This document shows positions 58,953-64,000 of a stretch of DNA of 64,000 bases, piece by piece. The stretch lies in the NCBI GenBank assembly GCA_014302835.1, contig CP060294.1, positions 3,931,067 through 3,995,066 on the forward strand, read 5' to 3'. Each line of letters begins with the position of its first letter. The first letter of the stretch is position 1. The position numbers and the translations under genes were made by a program. Source of the stretch: Pedobacter sp. PAMC26386. Its GTDB lineage: Bacteria > Bacteroidota > Bacteroidia > Sphingobacteriales > Sphingobacteriaceae. The notes below the pieces were generated by a model. That model was not told where the DNA came from. It ran no database searches and saw only the letters and a program-made list of their open reading frames with translations.

Positions 58953-59945
58953 TTATTCTTCGTCCAATTTGTATTTACCTAAATTCATACCGAATGATAA
59001 GCTTTTAGATTTTACTAATTCCTGGATTTCAGTTAATGATTTCTTACCGAAGTTTCTGAATTTTAACATATCAGCTACATCATAAGAGACTAAATCAGCC
59101 AAGGTACGGATATCCGCTGCTTTTAGGCAGTTTAACGCACGAACTGATAAATCAAGATCAACTAATTCAGTTTTAAGGATTTTACGCATATGTAAAATTT
59201 CCTCATCAACTTCTTTAGTTTCTTCTTTAGCCTGAGATTCTAATACTAAGTTCTCATCAGAGAACAGCATGAAATGCTGAATTAAAATTTTAGCCGCTTC
59301 TTTTAATGCTTCTTCAGGATGAATAGATCCGTCAGTAGAGATATCTAAAATTAATTTCTCATAATCTGTCTTTTGCTCAACACGGTAATTTTCAATCGTG
59401 TATTTTACATTTTTCATTGGAGTAAAGATCGAATCGATAGCGATTACACCAACTACAGCATCATTAATTTTGTTTTCTTCAGCCGGAACATAACCACGTC
59501 CTTTATTGATAGTTAATTCTACCTCTAAAGTAACTGATTTCTCCATGTTACAAATAACAAATTCCGGGTTAAGGACTTCGAAGTTGTTAGAGAACTTAGT
59601 TATATCACCTGCAAGAAATTGATCCTGGCCATTAACTACAATAAAGACTTTTTCAGATTCTCCTGAATCACCAGCTTTTTTAAAACGAACTTGTTTCAAA
59701 TTAAGGATAATTTCAGTTAAATCTTCTACAACACCTTTCATTGTAGAAAATTCATGTGATACGCCAGAAAAACGAATACTTGTAATGGCATAACCTTCAA
59801 GAGAAGAAAGAAGAATTCTTCTTAAGGCATTACCAATTGTTACACCGAAACCGGGTTCTAAAGGACGAAATTCAAATATACCATCGAAATCCGTTGATTT
59901 CTGCATGATGACCTTATCGGGTTTCTGAAATGCTAAAATTGCCAT
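58953..59945 (-). CDS. rpoA: DNA-directed RNA polymerase, alpha subunit
   Basis: Assembly and activator-contact subunit of RNA polymerase. The 330 residues include the dimerising N-terminal domain (GFGVTIGNALRRILLSSLEG) and the C-terminal domain with DLDLSVRALNCLKAADIRTL and FRNFGKKSLTEIQE, the helix-hairpin-helix that binds UP elements. Located between rpsD and rplQ, the usual alpha-operon order. Length is normal. Confidence 0.98.
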   Translation of the reverse strand: MAILAFQKPDKVIMQKSTDFDGIFEFRPLEPGFGVTIGNALRRILLSSLEGYAITSIRFSGVSHEFSTMKGVVEDLTEIILNLKQVRFKKAGDSGESEKVFIVVNGQDQFLAGDITKFSNNFEVLNPEFVICNMEKSVTLEVELTINKGRGYVPAEENKINDAVVGVIAIDSIFTPMKNVKYTIENYRVEQKTDYEKLILDISTDGSIHPEEALKEAAKILIQHFMLFSDENLVLESQAKEETKEVDEEILHMRKILKTELVDLDLSVRALNCLKAADIRTLADLVSYDVADMLKFRNFGKKSLTEIQELVKSKSLSFGMNLGKYKLDEE

Positions 59946-60025
59946 TTATAATGTTTTTAGATCGTTATTAAAATTATGTAACGTAAAATAGTTAAAGCCT
60001 GTATAAAAGGCTTTAACTAAATCTA

Positions 60026-60634
60026 TTACTTAGAGTACAACTCTATAATAAGGTTTTCTTTGATATTTTCTGGAATCTCGTCGCGATTCGGATAAGTTAA
60101 GAACTTACCGCTTAATTCTGATGCATTCCAATCTAACCAATTAAACTTATTGATTACTCTTCCTGCTACTGAATTAGTGATGCTTTCAAGAGTTTTAGAT
60201 TTCTCACGAACTGCAATAACATCACCAGCTTTCAATTGATATGAAGGGATATTTACTACTTCACCGTTCACTGTTACGTGTTTATGGCTAACTAACTGAC
60301 GAGCAGCAGAACGAGTAGTTGCAATACCTAATCTATAAACTGTATTATCTAAACGAGCTTCTAATAATTGTAATAAGTTATCACCTGTAATGCCCTGACG
60401 GGAAGATGCTTTAGTAAACAAGTTACGGAACTGACGTTCTAATACACCATAAGTATATTTAACTTTTTGTTTTTCCATTAACTGTACTGAGTACTCAGAT
60501 TGTTTACCTCTTCTTTTAGACGCACCATGTTGTCCAGGAGGATAGTTTTTTCTATCTAATACTTTATCAGGACCAAAAATTGGTTCTCTGAATTTACGCG
60601 CGATTTTGGACTTCGGTCCTGTATATCTTGCCAT
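60026..60634 (-). CDS. rpsD: 30S ribosomal protein S4
   Basis: Primary 16S rRNA-binding protein of 202 residues. The frame is open for nine more codons, but the universal family start MARYTGPKSKIARKFREP begins at the ATG at 60634, so I use it. The S4 RNA-binding motif RLDNTVYRLGIATTRSAARQ is present, cut here to its core LDNTVYRLGIA, followed by LVSHKHVTVNG. It contains no Cys zinc site (C-minus type). In the alpha operon between rpsK and rpoA. Confidence 0.97.
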   Translation of the reverse strand: MARYTGPKSKIARKFREPIFGPDKVLDRKNYPPGQHGASKRRGKQSEYSVQLMEKQKVKYTYGVLERQFRNLFTKASSRQGITGDNLLQLLEARLDNTVYRLGIATTRSAARQLVSHKHVTVNGEVVNIPSYQLKAGDVIAVREKSKTLESITNSVAGRVINKFNWLDWNASELSGKFLTYPNRDEIPENIKENLIIELYSK

Positions 60635-60699
60635 TGCTTTTTGTTTTAAAGTATCATACAACCTTAAGCTGCAGACTCTTAGCTTTAAAAATTAATAAA

Positions 60700-61089
60700 T
60701 TAAACTCTTCTCTTCTTAGGAGGACGACATCCATTGTGTGGAAGCGGTGTAATATCTTTGATTGAGGTAACTTCGATACCAGAGATTTGCAATGTTCTAA
60801 TTGCAGACTCACGACCTGAACCTGGACCTTTAACAAAAACTTCTACTTTACGCAGACCTAAATCAAAAGCTACTTTACCACAATCAGATGCAGCTTGTCC
60901 GGCAGCGTATGGAGTGTTCTTTTTAGAACCCTTGAAGCCCATTTTACCAGCTGAAGACCATGAAATAGTTTGACCGTTGTTATTTGTTAGGGTAACAATG
61001 ATATTATTAAAAGTCGCATTGATGTGTGCTTGACCAACTGGTTCAATAACAACAATACGCTTTTTGGTTACTTTTTTACTCTTAGCCAT
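60700..61089 (-). CDS. rpsK: 30S ribosomal protein S11
   Basis: Platform protein of the small subunit, 129 residues, with HINATFNNIIVTLT, GFKGSKKNTPYAAG and the conserved C-terminal DITPLPHNGCRPPKKRRV. It lies between rpsM (21-base gap) and rpsD, the universal order of the alpha operon. Confidence 0.98.
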   Translation of the reverse strand: MAKSKKVTKKRIVVIEPVGQAHINATFNNIIVTLTNNNGQTISWSSAGKMGFKGSKKNTPYAAGQAASDCGKVAFDLGLRKVEVFVKGPGSGRESAIRTLQISGIEVTSIKDITPLPHNGCRPPKKRRV

Positions 61090-61110
61090 AATTATTATTC
61101 GTTACTAATT

Positions 61111-61488
61111 TTATTTAGTAGCTTTTTTCTTGTTAGCAACTGTTTTTCTCTTGCCTTTACGAGTACGAGAATTGTTCTTAGTACGTTGTCCACGTACCGG
61201 TAAACCTTTTCTGTGACGTAATCCGCGGTAACAACCAATGTCCATTAAACGTTTAATGTTTAACTGAACTTCAGAACGTAAAGCACCTTCTACTTTAATT
61301 CCGTCGTTAATGATTGTACGAATCGCTGATAACTCATCATCAGACCAGTCTTGTACTTTTTTGCTAAAATCGATACCTGCCTCAGTTAATATACGCTGAG
61401 CAGTTGATCTGCCTACACCGAAGATGTAAGTTAGTCCAATTTCGCCTCTTTTGTTTCTTGGTAAATCTATACCTGATATCCTTGCCAT
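61111..61488 (-). CDS. rpsM: 30S ribosomal protein S13
   Basis: Head protein of the small subunit contacting L5 and tRNA, 125 residues. Opens MARISGIDLPRNKRGEIGLT and contains GCYRGLRHRKGLPVRGQRTK with the basic C-terminal tail that reaches the P site. Follows rpmJ by 81 bases. Confidence 0.98.
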   Translation of the reverse strand: MARISGIDLPRNKRGEIGLTYIFGVGRSTAQRILTEAGIDFSKKVQDWSDDELSAIRTIINDGIKVEGALRSEVQLNIKRLMDIGCYRGLRHRKGLPVRGQRTKNNSRTRKGKRKTVANKKKATK

Positions 61489-61569
61489 ATTTGTACTAAA
61501 TGTTTGATTATTTGACGACAGATTGAGTAACCTGTACTATCAATCTAATCATACCTCAATAATTTTCTC

Positions 61570-61686
61570 TTAACCTTGACGCTGCTTGTACTTAGGATTT
61601 TTTTTGTTGATCACGTAAAGTTTACCTTTACGACGAATAATCTTGCAATCAGCGCTGCGTTTTTTAATTGATGACCTAACTTTCAT
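61570..61686 (-). CDS. rpmJ: 50S ribosomal protein L36
   Basis: Smallest large-subunit protein, 38 residues, beginning MKVRSSIKKRSADCKIIRRK and ending NPKYKQRQG. In zinc-binding L36 there are three Cys and one His; here only one Cys (14) remains and the other ligand positions are Ser, Asn and Tyr, so it is the zinc-independent form. It starts one base after the infA stop and precedes rpsM. Confidence 0.96.
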   Translation of the reverse strand: MKVRSSIKKRSADCKIIRRKGKLYVINKKNPKYKQRQG

Positions 61687-61687
61687 T

Positions 61688-61906
61688 TTATTTATATCTA
61701 TAAGTAATCCTGCCCTTTGATAAATCGTAAGGCGACATCTCTAATTTTACTTTGTCCCCAGGTAATATTTTGATGTAGTGCATCCTCATTTTACCCGAGA
61801 TATGAGCGATAATCTCATGACCATTCTCCAGCTCTACGCGGAACATGGCATTTGATAATGCTTCTCTTATTACACCGTCTTGTTCAATCGAGGCTTGTTT
61901 AGCCAT
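61688..61906 (-). CDS. infA: Translation initiation factor IF-1
   Basis: Binds the 30S A site during initiation. The 72 residues form the single S1-like OB fold, MAKQASIEQDGVIREALSNA then FRVELENGHEIIAHISGKMR and the LEMSPYDLSKGRITYRYK end. Placed between map and rpmJ, as in many Bacteroidota and Gram-positives. Confidence 0.98.
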   Translation of the reverse strand: MAKQASIEQDGVIREALSNAMFRVELENGHEIIAHISGKMRMHYIKILPGDKVKLEMSPYDLSKGRITYRYK

Positions 61907-61977
61907 ATAATATTGATTTTTACTTGATTAGCTGCTATTAAACAGGGTTGCAAAATTAAATAAAAATATTTAATTAT

Positions 61978-62763
61978 TTACCTTTTTTCTTTTAAAACTT
62001 CTTCAATAAAAGAAAACGTGGATAAAACATCCGCTTTCCCCTTTTTAACCGCGATTGTATGCTCAAAATGTGCCGACGGAGAATTGTCACGACTAGTAAC
62101 AGTCCAACCATCAGACCAAAACTTTACATTAGCAGTCCCGGCATTAATCATTGGTTCTATGGCAATTACCATTCCTTCCTCTAATTTCATCCCAGTGCCC
62201 CGTTTCCCGTAATTTGGTACTTCAGGCTTCTCATGTAATTTAACACCAACACCATGACCGACAAGCTCTCTCACTACACCAAAACCGTTCTCTTCTGCTA
62301 AAGACTGAACTGCGAACCCAACATCACCGATACGGGATCCGACAACAGCTTTATCAATAGCACGTTTTAAACATTCCTGAGTGATATCTACTAACTTCTG
62401 ACGCTCAGGGCTAATTTCTCCGATAGAAAAAGTATAAGCCGAATCACCAAAGAAATTATTTTTAATAACACCACAATCAACAGAAATTAAATCGCCTTCC
62501 TGTATCACATAATCACCTGGAAACCCATGAACAACTTGTTCGTTCGGGGAAATACAAAGCGAATATGGAAATCCGTTATAGTTTAGAAATGCAGGTATTG
62601 CTCCGTTATCTTGTATATAAGTCTCCGCGAGTTTGTTTAACTGCATCGTTGTAACTCCGGGTGCAATGATCTTCGCAACTTCTGCGAGTGTCTTAGACAC
62701 CAGTAATGAGCTTTCTCTGATTAGCTCTACCTCTTCGGGAGACTTATAATAAACCTTAGACAT
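61978..62763 (-). CDS. map: Methionine aminopeptidase, type I
   Basis: Removes the N-terminal Met from new proteins; dimetal enzyme. The 261 residues show metal ligands in VDCGVIKNNFFGDSAYTF (two Asp), VGHGVGVKLHEKPEVPNY (His), MVIAIEPMI (Glu) and the final FEHTIAV (Glu). It follows secY by six bases in the operon, the classical secY-map-infA order. Confidence 0.97.
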   Translation of the reverse strand: MSKVYYKSPEEVELIRESSLLVSKTLAEVAKIIAPGVTTMQLNKLAETYIQDNGAIPAFLNYNGFPYSLCISPNEQVVHGFPGDYVIQEGDLISVDCGVIKNNFFGDSAYTFSIGEISPERQKLVDITQECLKRAIDKAVVGSRIGDVGFAVQSLAEENGFGVVRELVGHGVGVKLHEKPEVPNYGKRGTGMKLEEGMVIAIEPMINAGTANVKFWSDGWTVTSRDNSPSAHFEHTIAVKKGKADVLSTFSFIEEVLKEKR

Positions 62764-62769
62764 TCAATA

Positions 62770-64000
62770 TTAAATTACAGCATTGCTACTGCTAGTATTA
62801 GCAGCTGCTACACCGGTACGACCTGTTACTCTTCCTGTTTTCATTAACCCATCATAATGACGCATTAATAAATAACTTTCAATCTGTTGTAAAGTATCCA
62901 ATACAACACCTACTAAGATTAGCAGAGATGTACCACCATAGAAATGCGCGAATTCAGATTTGATACCGAATTTAACAGCAATCGATGGAAGGATAGCGAT
63001 AATAGCTAAGAATACAGAACCTGGAAAGGTGATCTTAGATATTACATCATCAATGTACGATGAAGTAGACAGACCTGGTTTAATACCTGGAATGAAACCG
63101 CCATTTTTCTTCATGTCATCAGACATCTGTACCGGATTAACTGTAATCGCAGTATAGAAGAATGTGAAAGCAATGATTAAAAATGCAAACGTTAAACTGT
63201 AAGCCAGTGAAGTTGGATCACTAAACTGGATCAACCACGTGTTCTGCAATTTAGGAAAAAACTGAGTAACTGTAGTTGGAATAAACATCAGTGCCTGAGC
63301 AAAGATGATTGGCATTACACCTGCAGCATTCACTTTCAATGGAATATATTGTCTTACTCCTCCGAATTGTCTGTTACCAACAATACGTTTCGCATATTGA
63401 ACCGGCACCTTACGGACACCCTGAACAATAAGGATAGTAAACATTACCACAGCAAACAGTGCTACGATCTCCAGAACCAGCGCGATTAAGCCACCGTCTC
63501 CAACGAATCTTGAACTGATTTCCTGTTGTAAAGCTACCGGAAGACGCGCAATAATACCAACCATGATGATTAATGAAATACCATTTCCAATACCTTTATC
63601 AGTGATTTTCTCTCCTAACCACATCACAAACAAAGTACCTGCAGATAAAACAAATGTTGCAAGAACAAAGAATAAAGTGTGATCAATCAGAATTGCTTCT
63701 GGCGGAACCTGAGTCTTTACATAACCAACAGCCTGAACAGCTGTAATAGCTACAGTTAAGTAACGGGTAATCTGATTTAGTTTATTTCTGCCACTCTCTC
63801 CTTCTTTTTGCATTTTCTGGAAAGAAGGAACAGCGATCCCTAATAACTGAACTACGATTGACGCAGAAATATATGGCATTACCCCAAGCGCGAGAATAGA
63901 TACACGAGAGAAAGATCCCCCCGCAAACATATCCAACAGACCCAGAATTCCAGATTTCTGATTATCGCCTAAGGCTGTTGCATCAACACCTGGTAAAACC
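62770..64000 (-). CDS. secY: Protein translocase subunit SecY (5' end outside the window)
   Basis: Central channel of the Sec translocon in the inner membrane. About 409 C-terminal residues are present; the first full codon is at 63999, and the N-terminal helix is beyond the window edge. Signatures include GGSFSRVSILALGVMPYISAS (core LGVMPYISASI), TDKGIGNGISLIIMVGI and GIKPGLSTSSYIDDVI, with eight or nine further membrane helices. The TTG at 63936 is an internal Leu codon, not a start. Leads map in the spc-operon tail. Confidence 0.97.
   Translation of the reverse strand, partial: VLPGVDATALGDNQKSGILGLLDMFAGGSFSRVSILALGVMPYISASIVVQLLGIAVPSFQKMQKEGESGRNKLNQITRYLTVAITAVQAVGYVKTQVPPEAILIDHTLFFVLATFVLSAGTLFVMWLGEKITDKGIGNGISLIIMVGIIARLPVALQQEISSRFVGDGGLIALVLEIVALFAVVMFTILIVQGVRKVPVQYAKRIVGNRQFGGVRQYIPLKVNAAGVMPIIFAQALMFIPTTVTQFFPKLQNTWLIQFSDPTSLAYSLTFAFLIIAFTFFYTAITVNPVQMSDDMKKNGGFIPGIKPGLSTSSYIDDVISKITFPGSVFLAIIAILPSIAVKFGIKSEFAHFYGGTSLLILVGVVLDTLQQIESYLLMRHYDGLMKTGRVTGRTGVAAANTSSSNAVI

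Noticed and set aside
63934..63936. TTG as start of a short SecY
   Set aside because: It is an internal Leu codon; the frame continues upstream with SecY sequence (GVDATALGDNQKSGILGLLD) to the window edge.
1..64000. CRISPR array, prophage, insertion sequence or tRNA-bounded island
   Set aside because: No regularly spaced direct repeats, no transposase, integrase or phage proteins and no tRNA gene were recognised; gene content is housekeeping with uniform style.

Overview
The window is a chromosomal segment of a Bacteroidota bacterium, most likely a Sphingobacteriaceae member close to Pedobacter. Support comes from AT-rich DNA, many promoters of the Bacteroidota type (TTTG or TTG, 19-21 bases, then TAnnTTTG), families restricted to this phylum (DUF4293, DUF5606, Porin_10-type outer membrane protein, carboxypeptidase-regulatory-domain TonB receptor), the zinc-ligand-poor L36, and protein sequences that resemble Pedobacter. 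No transposase, integrase, phage gene, CRISPR array, tRNA or rRNA was recognised; the segment reads as core chromosome.

Layout. 1-5130: enolase 3' end, DivIC/FtsB-like septum protein, TRIC-type channel, a VWA membrane protein, a gap with an 11-base repeat, and a papain-like lipoprotein. 5227-9917: fabG, the two-gene agmatine-to-putrescine pathway (aguB-aguA) and a two-gene ABC system of unknown substrate. 10063-15180: a CWC-type Cys-rich protein, the class Ia ribonucleotide reductase operon nrdB-nrdA with a perfect DnaA box upstream, an RlpA-like protein and a lipoprotein MsrB. 15332-21411: sucD, an ABC exporter, truA, a DUF4293 protein and a cold-shock-type DEAD-box helicase with an RG-rich tail. 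21903-31034: gamma-glutamyltransferase, a TonB receptor, a small secreted protein, gpsA, and a periplasmic adaptor plus TolC pair. 31058-38350: polysaccharide deacetylase, aconitase, a GH1 beta-glucosidase, a membrane-bound MutS-like ATPase, rlmH and a 41-residue membrane peptide. 38423-46775: DUF5606 protein, cyclophilin, a secreted protein of the kind often mislabelled asparagine synthetase B, the operon lpxK-punA-porin, and pruA. 46841-54816: carbonic anhydrase with a SulP transporter, a small secreted protein, an OprP-like porin, an acyl-CoA carboxylase beta subunit, an M42 aminopeptidase and a nucleotidyltransferase. 54960-64000: dnaK, a SAM methyltransferase, and the distal part of the ribosomal-protein operon secY-map-infA-rpmJ-rpsM-rpsK-rpsD-rpoA-rplQ, read on the minus strand and cut at the window end.

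How the genes fit together: most is housekeeping (glycolysis, TCA cycle, fatty acid, lipid A, phospholipid, deoxynucleotide, polyamine and proline metabolism; translation; protein folding and repair), mixed with envelope functions (porins, TonB receptor, efflux parts, deacetylase).

I did not find a clear new multi-gene defence or biosynthetic system. The most interesting signals are non-coding: a perfect 40-bp palindrome before aconitase, a sigma-54-like promoter with TGTCA/TGACA elements before dnaK, a DnaA box upstream of nrdBA, an 11-bp-period repeat, a G-poor segment between two terminators, and several unusually long hairpins. Among proteins, the membrane MutS-like ATPase, the secreted asparagine-synthetase-B-like protein, the two-gene ABC system and the SulP/carbonic anhydrase/porin cluster deserve a second look.
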